Positions 36,218 to 45,114 of a DNA stretch of 64,000 bases are shown one piece after another. Under the pieces are notes generated by a model. It worked only from the letters and a program-made list of their open reading frames with translations. It was not told where the DNA came from and did not search any database. Made by a program: the position numbers and the translations under genes. The stretch lies in the NCBI GenBank assembly GCA_023953905.1, contig JAMLJA010000007.1, positions 62,001 to 126,000 on the forward strand, written 5' to 3'. The DNA is from Rhizobiaceae bacterium (GTDB lineage: Bacteria > Pseudomonadota > Alphaproteobacteria > Rhizobiales > Rhizobiaceae). Position 1 is the stretch's first letter. Each line of letters starts with the position of its first letter.

Positions 36218-36231
36218 AAGGACTACCAAAG

Positions 36232-38259
36232 ATGGATCCCATTCGCGTCGTCACGGACTTTCCGCGCAAGGTGCGGGAGATCGAGAATCTCTGGATCACC
36301 ATGTCGGACGGCGTTAAGCTGGCTGCCAGGGTCTGGCTGCCCGAGGACGCCGAGGACGATCCGGTCCCGGCTATCCTGGAATATCTACCTTACCGAAAGC
36401 GCGACGGAACGGTGGAGCGCGACGCGCTCACCCACCCTTATTTCGCGGGCCATGGTTATGCCGGCGTTCGCGTCGACATGCGCGGCAGCGGTGACAGTGA
36501 AGGTGTCTGCAAGGGAGAGTATCTCAAGCAGGAACAGGACGATTGTCTGGCCGTGATCGAATGGCTGGCGGGTCAGCCCTGGTGCTCGGGCGCCGTAGGG
36601 ATGATCGGTATCAGCTGGGGAGGTTTCAACGGCCTGCAGGTTGCCGCGCGGCGACCGCCTGCGTTGAAGGCGGTGATCTCCCTGTGCTCGACCGATGATC
36701 GCTACAATGACGACGTGCATTACCTCGGCGGCGCGCAGATGTGCGATAATCTCCAATGGGGGACCACCGCGTGGGCGATTGCCATGACGCCGCCCGATCC
36801 GCTCATCGTCGGCGACCGCTGGCGCGAGCTCTGGGAAGGGCGCCTCAACGGGAACGGCATATGGATGCACGACTGGTTCGAGCACCAGCGCCGTGACGAT
36901 TTCTTCAAACACGGGTCGATCTGCGAAGATTATTCCGACGTGGAGGTGCCGGTCTATGCGGTGGGCGGCTGGGCCGACGGCTATCCGAACGCGATATTCC
37001 GGCTGCTTGAGAATTTGCCGGGTCCCCGCAAGGGACTGATCGGTCCATGGGGCCATAAATATCCGCATTTTGCCGCCCCCGGGCCGCGAATGGGCTTCCT
37101 TCAGGAATGCCTTCGCTGGTGGGACCAGTATCTCAAGGGCATCGACACCGGAATCACGGAAGAGCCGATGCTTCGAGCCTGGATACAGGAGCCGGCGCGG
37201 CCTGCTTCCATGTATGATCAACGGCCCGGGAAATGGGTCGCCGAACCTTCATGGCCAGGGCCCGGTGTTGGCGAGCTTTCGCTGAACCTGGCGCCGGGCC
37301 GGCTTGTTGAGGGAGACGGCAGCGACGATGTGTTGTCCATCTGCTCGCCATCGACCGCTGGCCTTTCGTCGGGGACATGGTGCGGATATGGCGTCACGCC
37401 GCTGCTGCCCGTCGACCAGCGCATGGAGGCCGGCAATGCGCTCGTCTTCGAGACGGAGCCATTGCAAGAAGCGGTCGAAATTCTGGGATTTCCGGAGTTC
37501 GAAGTGACGGTTGCGTCGGACAAGCCGGTTGCTCTGATCTCGGCGTCGCTCTCGCTCGTGCTGGAGGATGGTGCGGCCTCGCGCGTCAGCTACGGCATCC
37601 TCAATCTCACGCATCGCAACGACGATCTCGATCTGGTTCCAATGACGCCCGGCAAGCCCGAAACGGTGCGCATGAAACTGCGCTGTTGCGGGCAGCGGTT
37701 TGAGAAGGGGCAGCGTATCCGGCTGGCCATCGCAACTGGGCATTGGCCCATCGTATTCCCGGGTCCAGAGAACGCGACGCTGTCGATCCATCTGGGGAAA
37801 AGCAAACTGATCCTGCCTGCGCGTGCGCCGCAACCGCTCGACCAGACGCTGGCCGAGTTCCCGGCGCCTGAGAGCGCCCAGCCAATGGCACAGGAAGTGA
37901 TCAAGGCGGGCGATCCGTTCAGGCGTGATCTGATCATCGACCAGATCACCGGCGAGACAACCTATTCGGTGGTCAGCGATGGCGGCACGGTTCTTCACCC
38001 GCACACCGGCATGGTCCTGTCGGCACGGCAGACCGAAGCGTTTGTGGTGCATCCCGATGATCCGAACTCGGCGCGCGGCACGTGCACCTGGAAAAAGTCC
38101 TTCTCCCGGGGAGACTGGAACGTAGGACTCTCGGTGTCGGCAACGGTTCGCGCACTTCGCGATGTCTGGCGCATCGAAACGCACATCACGGCGCATTCCG
38201 GCGACGAAGTCGTGCTCGACCGGGACGAGGTGAAGGAATTCCCGCGCGACCTCAACTGA
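36232..38259 (+). CDS. CocE/NonD-family hydrolase (S15 X-Pro dipeptidyl-peptidase-like)
   Basis: The frame extends upstream, but ATG 36232 after the DppF stop fits the family start (FPRKVREIENLWITMSDG). The 675-residue protein has an alpha/beta-hydrolase core with VDMRGSGDSEG (oxyanion side), the nucleophile in GMIGISWGGFNGL, the acid in YAVGGWADGY and the base in GPWGHKYPH, then a jelly-roll domain of X-Pro peptidases and cocaine esterases. It may deacylate or cleave imported peptides. A strong terminator follows. Confidence 0.86.
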   Translation: MDPIRVVTDFPRKVREIENLWITMSDGVKLAARVWLPEDAEDDPVPAILEYLPYRKRDGTVERDALTHPYFAGHGYAGVRVDMRGSGDSEGVCKGEYLKQEQDDCLAVIEWLAGQPWCSGAVGMIGISWGGFNGLQVAARRPPALKAVISLCSTDDRYNDDVHYLGGAQMCDNLQWGTTAWAIAMTPPDPLIVGDRWRELWEGRLNGNGIWMHDWFEHQRRDDFFKHGSICEDYSDVEVPVYAVGGWADGYPNAIFRLLENLPGPRKGLIGPWGHKYPHFAAPGPRMGFLQECLRWWDQYLKGIDTGITEEPMLRAWIQEPARPASMYDQRPGKWVAEPSWPGPGVGELSLNLAPGRLVEGDGSDDVLSICSPSTAGLSSGTWCGYGVTPLLPVDQRMEAGNALVFETEPLQEAVEILGFPEFEVTVASDKPVALISASLSLVLEDGAASRVSYGILNLTHRNDDLDLVPMTPGKPETVRMKLRCCGQRFEKGQRIRLAIATGHWPIVFPGPENATLSIHLGKSKLILPARAPQPLDQTLAEFPAPESAQPMAQEVIKAGDPFRRDLIIDQITGETTYSVVSDGGTVLHPHTGMVLSARQTEAFVVHPDDPNSARGTCTWKKSFSRGDWNVGLSVSATVRALRDVWRIETHITAHSGDEVVLDRDEVKEFPRDLN

Positions 38260-38275
38260 GGTCGCCAGTGCAAAC

Positions 38276-38977
38276 TCAGCCGGGCTCGCCCGGCTGGGAG
38301 TTTCTTCGTTGAACCGACGCGGCGAACGCCTCAACCTCGCCGTCCAGCGGCTTTTTGCCGGTATGCGCGACAAGATAGGCGGGAACAAGCGCGAGCCGGT
38401 TGCTCATCGGCTCGTCGATCTCCAGCGAATAGTAGCCGATCTGCACGAAATAGAGCACGCGCGCCCGGACGAACGCATCCATCTCCTCATAGCCGTGGCG
38501 CATGAACATGTCGCGAATGGCGGCGACGCGTTTGTCGTCTTCGTCATTCACGATGGCATGGACATTTTCTGACTGTCTCGACCAGGCCCGGATGGCGAAA
38601 TCGAGCCTTGGATTGAACAGCGTCTCATCCACCCAGCATTCGAACACATTCAGAACGGCCTGGGTGATGGTCGCCGCGGAGCGCTGCGCGTGCTCGAGGA
38701 TGAAGCGCGTGTTATTGTTGCGCCAATAGTCCAGAAGCTGGTCAAGAAGGTCCTGGCGGCTCTTGAAATACCAGTAGAAGCTAGACCGTGAGACATTGAG
38801 CTTCTGACCAAGGGCCAGGATCCGCACGGCTTCAACGCCTTCGGAAATCAATGTGTCCAGCGCCAGGTTCAACCAGTCGTCGCGCGTCACCTTGGTATTG
38901 CCAAGCGAACCGGCGCGCGGCGCATCGTCAATCAAGGCATCGGAGAGCATGGCGATCCTGGCTTCATTCGAGGTCAA
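38276..38977 (-). CDS. TetR-family transcriptional regulator
   Basis: The 233-residue protein has a TetR helix-turn-helix (VEAVRILALGQKLNVSRSSFYWYFKSRQDLL) preceded by a disordered lead, and a helical C-terminal domain. It lies 31 bases downstream of soxG on the same strand, so it is probably the last gene of the soxBDAG operon. It is convergent with the CocE gene and shares the terminator hairpin at its 3' end. A role in sox or peptide regulation is inferred. Confidence 0.8.
   Translation of the reverse strand: MTSNEARIAMLSDALIDDAPRAGSLGNTKVTRDDWLNLALDTLISEGVEAVRILALGQKLNVSRSSFYWYFKSRQDLLDQLLDYWRNNNTRFILEHAQRSAATITQAVLNVFECWVDETLFNPRLDFAIRAWSRQSENVHAIVNDEDDKRVAAIRDMFMRHGYEEMDAFVRARVLYFVQIGYYSLEIDEPMSNRLALVPAYLVAHTGKKPLDGEVEAFAASVQRRNSQPGEPG
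38277..38296. terminator. Bidirectional hairpin terminator between CocE gene and tetR
   Basis: CAGCCGGGC and GCCCGGCTG form a perfect 9-base stem around TC. Flanking AAACT and AGTTT give A-rich and T-rich sides, so it can terminate transcription from both strands. It overlaps the last codons of the tetR gene. Confidence 0.72.
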
Positions 38978-39008
38978 GCGACATAACTCCGAAACCGCGC
39001 GGCGACAA

Positions 39009-39527
39009 TCACACCGATTGCTCTAACCACTCCCATAGATAAGGCGCCAGCGCACGATCAACATGAATCCGGACGCTTTGCATGCTGGTGAAATGATAGA
39101 GAACGACGTTAATTCCCGCGAAAAGAAGGGACGCCGAAGGCCCAGAGGATACCAGCGGCTGCGTCATCGCACGCGCGAGCAATTCGTTCAAGCCGGGCCC
39201 CTCGACCTGAAACACGTGCATTCCGGCGTCGATACGGGAGATCGCAAAGCCAGCATCATGCCATCCGGTCGCCAAGGCGAATGGGGTGGCGCTGACAGCG
39301 AGCACGCGATCTCGCGCAATCCGCGCAGAATATTTGTTGCCGCTCGCGATGACAGCCCCCGCGACGCTTGCCGACGCGGTGCCCGAGGCGGTCGCCCAGG
39401 CGTCGAGATCGCCGCTGACAAGCAATTGGCTGAGACCTTCAATCGTCCGCACCGAAATCGAGCCTCGGTCGAGCTTCGCGGTCGACCAGTCGGGCGCAGG
39501 GGGCCATTTTGCGGCATGGTCACGCAT
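39009..39527 (-). CDS. soxG: Sarcosine oxidase gamma subunit
   Basis: The frame is open upstream inside soxA, but ATG 39527, after GGAGGG, gives 172 residues of the normal SoxG size. It has the SoxG pattern, ending in VRIHVDRALAPYLWEWLEQS. SoxG is the small subunit that completes the heterotetramer. Its start overlaps the end of soxA by 8 bases. Confidence 0.86.
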   Translation of the reverse strand: MRDHAAKWPPAPDWSTAKLDRGSISVRTIEGLSQLLVSGDLDAWATASGTASASVAGAVIASGNKYSARIARDRVLAVSATPFALATGWHDAGFAISRIDAGMHVFQVEGPGLNELLARAMTQPLVSSGPSASLLFAGINVVLYHFTSMQSVRIHVDRALAPYLWEWLEQSV

Positions 39528-42402
39528 GGAGCCGCCCTCCTTCAGGATCGAACGCGCACGGCGGCACCAGGATTGCCCGCCGCAGCACGCCCAGATGGTA
39601 GAGTTCGACCGTCTCGCCATGCCGTTGCGCGCCACTCTCGATTAGCGCGAGCGCGATGGCTCGCCCGAGCGTAGGGCTATGGTAGCTGGACGTGACAAAG
39701 CCGATGCTGCGCTTGTGGCCGTCGCTTCTGTCAATGGCATGCGCCCCGGTTGCAAGCGGAGGCTCGCCTTCGGCAATGGCAAGTCCGACGAGTTGCTTGC
39801 GGTCGGAGCGTTCCGCATCCTCCGTGAACAGCGAGCGACGTCCGACAAACTCTGTCTTGCGTTTCTCGCGCGGCCCGCTGACGCCCAGATCATGCGGCAT
39901 CGTGTTTCCGTCGGTATCCTTGCCGATGACGATATAGCCCTTTTCCGCGCGCAGGATCATCAACGCTTCAAGGCCGATGGTCACGGCCTGAAATGCCTCA
40001 CCCGCACTTTGCAGCCTTGCCCATAGGGCCTCTGCACGATCTGCCCTAATCGACAGTTCATAGCTCCGGTCGCCCGTGAAGCTGACACGGGCGACGCGAA
40101 GATCGTCATCGCCGAAACGCCCCTGCGCAAGCGACATATGCGGCAAGCTCGCGTCATCAAGGTCCAGTCCGAGATCGAGTTTTTCCAGCAAATCCCTGGC
40201 TCGGGGGCCGGAGACCGTGAGCGTTGCGAGATCGGACGTGGCGTTGTGGATGTAGACGGCACTGCGTTCGAAGCGGTCCTGCCGCCATTCCTCAAGTCGT
40301 GCGTGAACTGCGGCGACATGCGAGCTGGAACAGGACACGATGAATCGGTTCTCATCAATACGCATCAGAATGCCATCGTCGAACACGATGCCGTTCTCTG
40401 AGAGAATGAAACCATAGCGACACCGGCCCGGCTTCAGGGTCGACATGGTGTTGTAGTAGATGAAATCGACGAATTCTGCCGCCTGCGGTCCGATCACCTC
40501 GATCTTTCCAAGCGTCGACCCGTCGAACAGGGCAAGATATTGCCGCGCGCGGCGCGCCTCTTCCTGAATCAGGTCAGCAGCCTTGCCGGCACCGTAACAG
40601 GCTGGCCTCAGCCAGCCGCCATACTCCTGAAAGACGGCGCCATCAGACCGGTGGCGAGCTTCAAGGGGAAGCCGTCGCACCGGAGACAGCAGGCTGTTTC
40701 GACGCGGACCGTTCAGGCTGACAAACGGAACCGGGGTGAAGGGCGGTCGATAGGTCGTCGTGCCGACATCGGCGATGGCGCGACCTGTGGCTTCGGCCAG
40801 CAGCGCCAATCCGTTGAGATTTGACGTCTTGCCCTGATCGGTCGCCATGCCGAGCGTCGTGTAGCGCTTCAGATGTTCGACGGAGATGAAATTCTCGCGC
40901 GCGGCGAGTTCTACATCCTTGGCGGTGACATCATTCTGGTAGTCAATCCAAATGCGACCCTTGGCGCGCATTCTTGGCCATAGGCCGACGACCCCAAGGG
41001 TTGCCTCCGGTCCGACGCTCCGCGGCGCGGGTCCGACCGGGGTGCCAAACGATCCGAGAGCATTTGTGGCGCTGTTCAGCGTGTCGGACAGCGAGACCGT
41101 GCCGGCGACTGCACCGGCAACGCCGATCCCGTCGACCTCGTTTGCGGGAAGGAAGGCCGCAAGCTCGTCACTCCATGCAAGCTTGCCTTTGGCCTGCGAA
41201 AACAGATGCACGCTCGGCGTCCATCCGCCCGAGACGAGCACGCAGTCTGCGGGCATCGCCGTGCCATCGCTGAGGACGACGCCTTCGACCGCCTTGCGCC
41301 CGGCGGCCGATGCGACCGTGCGTCCGGCAAGAAGCCGGACATTGGCCGGGGCCGTCGTTCGCGCCTCCGCGCGGCAATCCACCAGTGTCACCGAAGCGCC
41401 GGCTTCGGCGAGCGCGGAGGCGACTTCATAGGCGCTGTCATTGTTTGTCGCGACAACCACCTGGCGGCCGACGAGCACGGCGTGAAGGCGCAGATATGCC
41501 AGGGCCGCGTCCGCCGACAATATTCCGGGCAAGTCATTATTGGCGAATGGAACGGGTCGCTCGATCGCACCTGTCGCAAGCACGATGCGGCGTGGCCTGA
41601 CCCGCCAAAGCGTATCCGGGCGTCCGTCGCGGTGCCGCTGGTTGAGCGCGACGAGGTTGTGATCGTAGACACCGAAAGCGGTGGTTTCGGTAAGCGGCGT
41701 ATGTCCTTGTTCCGTCAGTCGTTTTGCCGTCTCATCTGCCCATCGATGACCTGGCATTCCATCGATGTCGCCGGCTCGGTAGCGAAGCGAACCGCCCGGA
41801 TGCTGCCGGTCGTCGACCAGAAGGACGGAGTGTCCGGCTGCCGCCGCATGGCTAGCGGCCGCGAGGCCTGCCGGTCCGGCGCCCACAACGAGCACGTCGC
41901 AATGATGGTTGATCTGGACAGATGCCTTGCGGGGCGTCCACGCGCGATCAACGATGCCGAGCCCTGCCATGGCCCTGATGCGCGGCTCGAACAGATGCCA
42001 GTCCGGCCACATGAAGGTCTTGTAGTAGAAGGCGGCGGGAATGAAGCGCGCGAACCGGTCGAGCATCGCATGGCGATCCGAGAGCGCATCGGGTGAGGCA
42101 TTGACGCTTGTGACCGTCAATCCATGCTCTGCGGGTTCCGTGGTCGCCCGCGCATTGGGTACGCGGCCCCCGGATGACTGGATGTCGACGAGGGCATTGG
42201 GTTCCTCGACGCCTGAGCCCCAGATTCCACGCGGCCGATGATATTTGAAGCTGCGGCCGACAATCGCCTGGCCGCTCGCCAGCAGAGCGGAAGCGATCGA
42301 GTCGCCGGCAAATGCCTGGATCTCACGGCCATCAAAGGTGAAGGTGAGGTTGCGGGACCGGTCGATTTCACTGCCGCCCGCATGAAGACGTGAGGCGCTC
42401 AT
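39520..42402 (-). CDS. soxA: Sarcosine oxidase alpha subunit
   Basis: The 960-residue protein has an N-terminal Fer2-like region (FDGREIQAFAGDSIASAL), a dinucleotide-binding fold (LVVGAGPAGLAAA, residues 171-183) and a C-terminal GCV_T/aminomethyltransferase domain (about 590-960) that binds tetrahydrofolate. It turns sarcosine to glycine with formation of 5,10-methylene-THF or formaldehyde together with SoxB. It overlaps soxD by 4 bases. Confidence 0.92.
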   Translation of the reverse strand: MSASRLHAGGSEIDRSRNLTFTFDGREIQAFAGDSIASALLASGQAIVGRSFKYHRPRGIWGSGVEEPNALVDIQSSGGRVPNARATTEPAEHGLTVTSVNASPDALSDRHAMLDRFARFIPAAFYYKTFMWPDWHLFEPRIRAMAGLGIVDRAWTPRKASVQINHHCDVLVVGAGPAGLAAASHAAAAGHSVLLVDDRQHPGGSLRYRAGDIDGMPGHRWADETAKRLTEQGHTPLTETTAFGVYDHNLVALNQRHRDGRPDTLWRVRPRRIVLATGAIERPVPFANNDLPGILSADAALAYLRLHAVLVGRQVVVATNNDSAYEVASALAEAGASVTLVDCRAEARTTAPANVRLLAGRTVASAAGRKAVEGVVLSDGTAMPADCVLVSGGWTPSVHLFSQAKGKLAWSDELAAFLPANEVDGIGVAGAVAGTVSLSDTLNSATNALGSFGTPVGPAPRSVGPEATLGVVGLWPRMRAKGRIWIDYQNDVTAKDVELAARENFISVEHLKRYTTLGMATDQGKTSNLNGLALLAEATGRAIADVGTTTYRPPFTPVPFVSLNGPRRNSLLSPVRRLPLEARHRSDGAVFQEYGGWLRPACYGAGKAADLIQEEARRARQYLALFDGSTLGKIEVIGPQAAEFVDFIYYNTMSTLKPGRCRYGFILSENGIVFDDGILMRIDENRFIVSCSSSHVAAVHARLEEWRQDRFERSAVYIHNATSDLATLTVSGPRARDLLEKLDLGLDLDDASLPHMSLAQGRFGDDDLRVARVSFTGDRSYELSIRADRAEALWARLQSAGEAFQAVTIGLEALMILRAEKGYIVIGKDTDGNTMPHDLGVSGPREKRKTEFVGRRSLFTEDAERSDRKQLVGLAIAEGEPPLATGAHAIDRSDGHKRSIGFVTSSYHSPTLGRAIALALIESGAQRHGETVELYHLGVLRRAILVPPCAFDPEGGRLHA

Positions 42403-42668
42403 GCCGAATGCGTCGCATCTTCGAGCAAAGTGCTTCCCATAACCCTGTGGGTGACGGTGTCACGCTCCATCATGAAGAACTCGCCACAGGTCAGGTGCAC
42501 CCAGATTTCGCGCGTGGCGCCCTTCGGATTGTCGCGCATATGCAGGTAGTCCGACCATTGGTCGGCAGAGACAAAACCAGCGTCGGGCCGGACATTGCCC
42601 GCTTCGGCTCCGTAGTGAAATTCGGATTCTTCTCGCAGGCCGCAGAACGGGCAGGGAAAAAGCTGCAT
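42399..42668 (-). CDS. soxD: Sarcosine oxidase delta subunit
   Basis: The 89-residue protein shows the zinc site of SoxD: C6 and C9 (CPFC), with H58 and C61 (HLTC), and the REIWVH and TVTHRV motifs. SoxD is the small zinc subunit. It lies between soxB (8 bases) and soxA (overlap) as in other bacteria. Confidence 0.92.
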   Translation of the reverse strand: MQLFPCPFCGLREESEFHYGAEAGNVRPDAGFVSADQWSDYLHMRDNPKGATREIWVHLTCGEFFMMERDTVTHRVMGSTLLEDATHSA

Positions 42669-42676
42669 GGTGACCT

Positions 42677-43930
42677 CTAATGCGCAATGCCGGAGCCGGC
42701 GGCTTCGTCAATCAGCCTTCCGCGTGCGAAGCGGTCGAGATCGAACGGCCGGCTGATATCGTGATGCGTGCCCGTTGCGAGCAGATGTGCAAGCATGGTG
42801 CCGCCTGCGGGAATGGCCTTGAAGCCGCCTGTGCCCCATCCGCAATTTAGAAACAGTCCGGGTAGCGGCGATTCTCCGATAATGGGGGAGGAGTCGGGAA
42901 CGACATCCACGATGCCGGCCCATTGTCGCATCATCTTGAGTTGTCCGAACACCGGGAACATGTCGAGCATGCCCGAAATCACATTCTCCAGCACCGGCAG
43001 GTTGCCGCGCTGCGCATAGGAGGGGATGCGGTCGAGCGCGCCACCGATCACCATCTCTCCCTTGTCCGACTGGCTTACATAGACGCCAGTGTCCGGAGAG
43101 ATCACGACGGTGTCGAGGATCGGCTTGACCGGCTCCGAAACACAGGCCTGCAGCGCGTAGGAGTTGATGGGCAACCGAAACCCGGCCTTCGCCGCCAGCA
43201 CGGATGAATGCCCGGCCACCGCCATGCCCGTACGGTCCGCCCGAATGGTCCCGCGAGAGGTCACGACACCGCGGCAACGACCTTTCTCGACGATGAAATC
43301 GGTGATCTCGCAATTCTGGATGATGTCGACGCCGAGCCGGCTGGCGGCGCGCGCGTAACCCCATGCCACGGCGTCATGCCTCGCGGTCCCCCCGCTTGCC
43401 TGCCATGTACCGCCATAAACCGGGTATCGTGCGTCAGGCGCAAAATTATAGATGGGGACTAGGCGACGCACGTCCTCGAGCGAGAAGAGTTCGGAGTCGA
43501 TGCCGTTGATCTGTATGGCATTGACGGTTCGCGCTGCCGTTTCCATACCTGCTTCGCTATGCGCGAGTGTAAGAACGCCGCGCGCGGAGAACATCACATT
43601 GTAGTTCAGATCCTTCGACAGGCCTTTGTACAGGCGATGCGCGAGGCCGTAGATCGCCGCGCTTTCCGGGTAGTAATAGTTGGAACGCACGACTGTCGTG
43701 TTGCGGCCGGTGTTGCCACCGCCGATCCAGCCCTTTTCCAGCAGCGCCACGTTGGTGACGCCATGGTTCTTTGCGAGGTAATAGGCTGTCGCGAGGCCGT
43801 GCCCGCCGCCGCCGATGATGATCGCATCATAGTTTGACTTTGGTTCTGGCGAGCGCCAGGCCTTTTCCCAGCCGGTTTGACCGGTGAGGCCTTCCTTGAA
43901 AAGCGTTAGCGCAGAATAGCGTCTGGTCAT
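42677..43930 (-). CDS. soxB: Sarcosine oxidase beta subunit
   Basis: The 417-residue DAO-fold subunit has an FAD-binding GGGGHGLATAYYLA (40-53), RNTTVVRSNYYYPES, and SGGTARHDAVAWG, where H185 is the probable FMN-linking histidine. It oxidises sarcosine in the tetramer. First gene of soxBDAG; the GntR-like site lies 88 bases upstream. The usual downstream genes folD, purU and glyA are absent here; a TetR gene follows instead. Confidence 0.92.
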   Translation of the reverse strand: MTRRYSALTLFKEGLTGQTGWEKAWRSPEPKSNYDAIIIGGGGHGLATAYYLAKNHGVTNVALLEKGWIGGGNTGRNTTVVRSNYYYPESAAIYGLAHRLYKGLSKDLNYNVMFSARGVLTLAHSEAGMETAARTVNAIQINGIDSELFSLEDVRRLVPIYNFAPDARYPVYGGTWQASGGTARHDAVAWGYARAASRLGVDIIQNCEITDFIVEKGRCRGVVTSRGTIRADRTGMAVAGHSSVLAAKAGFRLPINSYALQACVSEPVKPILDTVVISPDTGVYVSQSDKGEMVIGGALDRIPSYAQRGNLPVLENVISGMLDMFPVFGQLKMMRQWAGIVDVVPDSSPIIGESPLPGLFLNCGWGTGGFKAIPAGGTMLAHLLATGTHHDISRPFDLDRFARGRLIDEAAGSGIAH

Positions 43931-44292
43931 GCAATCGGGTCCGGATCACCGTGCTGCCGAAAATGTGGCGGGGCCAGAGCCTGTCTGATCCCCTGTTCGG
44001 AACGAAGCTTAGGATCAATGTACACATATGTCCATAGAGTCGCCGATCAGACAAAATGGCCTCGCGGAACGCCGTCTACAGCTCCACATGGTTATCGAGA
44101 AGGTGCCAAACGTCGCGGGCTCGCCCGGCGCTAGGCGTGCCTCGGTGCAGGACATTTTTTGGCAATCTGGCGGGCGCATCTTCCGGCAGGCTGGTCGCGC
44201 AGCTTGTCAGCAAGGAGATGCCATCTTATCCAGTGGATGGTTATTCGCGCCGGCGCTTTTATTCCTGAGCGACACGGCCATGGGAGGAAGTC
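43931..44292. other. Divergent intergenic region between soxB and the RraA-like gene
   Basis: The 362 bases hold the GntR-like site at 44018-44029 and the ribosome site GGAGG of the RraA-like gene near 44283. No gene or RNA was recognised; short frames here have no recognisable protein. Confidence 0.6.
44018..44029. promoter_or_regulatory. Candidate GntR operator ATGTACACATAT upstream of soxB
   Basis: Exact reverse complement of the 12-mer at 2543-2554 near eutD. It continues into TGTCCA (44029-44034), shared with the dyad at 30701-30714. Such a repeat of an AT-rich 12-mer in GC-rich DNA is unlikely by chance. Confidence 0.5.
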
Positions 44293-44958
44293 ATGCCAAC
44301 CACGGTGCACCACGCCGAATTCGAGAGGCTCGCCGCCGACACGCTTGCGCGGTGGGCTGCCGTCCCCGTCACCATCGCCTCCGATATCGCTGGCATTCCG
44401 ATCGCGATCGATCCGCGCATCAGGCCGTTGCGGGCTTTTCCGCTTGGCAAGCGCATGGTCGGTCAGGCGGTGACGGCTTGGTGCGAGCGTTCCGACTTCG
44501 GCGCCATGTTGCACGCGCTTGATATTGCTCGCGCGGGCGAAATCGTCATGGTCGACGCGCAGGGCTGCCTGCAGACGGCCTATTGCGGCGAAATCCTGTG
44601 TGGCTATGCGCGCCGCAAGAAGATTGCAGGCCTCGTCGTCAATGGCGCGGTGCGCGACATCGATACCATCGCAAGCTGGGACGATTTCCCGCTCTTCGCG
44701 CTCGGCAACACGGCCAAGGGGCCACTCGGCAAGGAACGCGGCAGCGTCAACGGACCGATTGCATTTGGCGGCGTTGCGGTGTCGCCGGGAGACGTGGTGC
44801 TTGGCGACAATGACGGCATTGTGGTCATTCCTCTCGAACGCTCCGCGGAGCTTCTCGCGCTGGGCGAGGAGCGTGTGCGGATGGAAGCGGAATGGGTCGC
44901 AGCACTTGAAGACGGCGGCACTCTCGTCGGAACGTTCAGCGTGCCGGAAGCCGTTTGA
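44293..44958 (+). CDS. RraA-like / HMG-aldolase-family protein
   Basis: The 221-residue protein has the RraA-family core: GQAVTAWCERSDFGAML, AGEIVMVDAQG, CGEILCGYARRKKIAGLVVNGAVRD, and GDVVLGDNDGIVVIP. Family members are 4-hydroxy-4-methyl-2-oxoglutarate/oxaloacetate aldolases or decarboxylases and RNase E inhibitors; the Arg-Asp pair (GAVRD) needed for aldolase activity is present. It has a GGAGG ribosome site and lies upstream of a LysR gene on the same strand. Its role in this cluster is not clear. Confidence 0.78.
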   Translation: MPTTVHHAEFERLAADTLARWAAVPVTIASDIAGIPIAIDPRIRPLRAFPLGKRMVGQAVTAWCERSDFGAMLHALDIARAGEIVMVDAQGCLQTAYCGEILCGYARRKKIAGLVVNGAVRDIDTIASWDDFPLFALGNTAKGPLGKERGSVNGPIAFGGVAVSPGDVVLGDNDGIVVIPLERSAELLALGEERVRMEAEWVAALEDGGTLVGTFSVPEAV

Positions 44959-45114
44959 AACGCTGAGGCTCCGGCAATCAAATCCGCGTCTGGATAGCGT
45001 TGTGGTCGTGCAGGCGTCTGCGTCGGACGCCGGGCTGCAATCCGGCCCAGACTTCGCTGTGCGCCAAAATGCTGTAGCGTGGAACGGTCTGCGATTCCGC
45101 CACAAGGCAACATC

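Noticed and set aside
39009..43930. Sulfur-oxidation sox genes
   Set aside because: Symbols soxBDAG here are the sarcosine oxidase subunits; the flavin, folate and zinc motifs are those of sarcosine oxidase.
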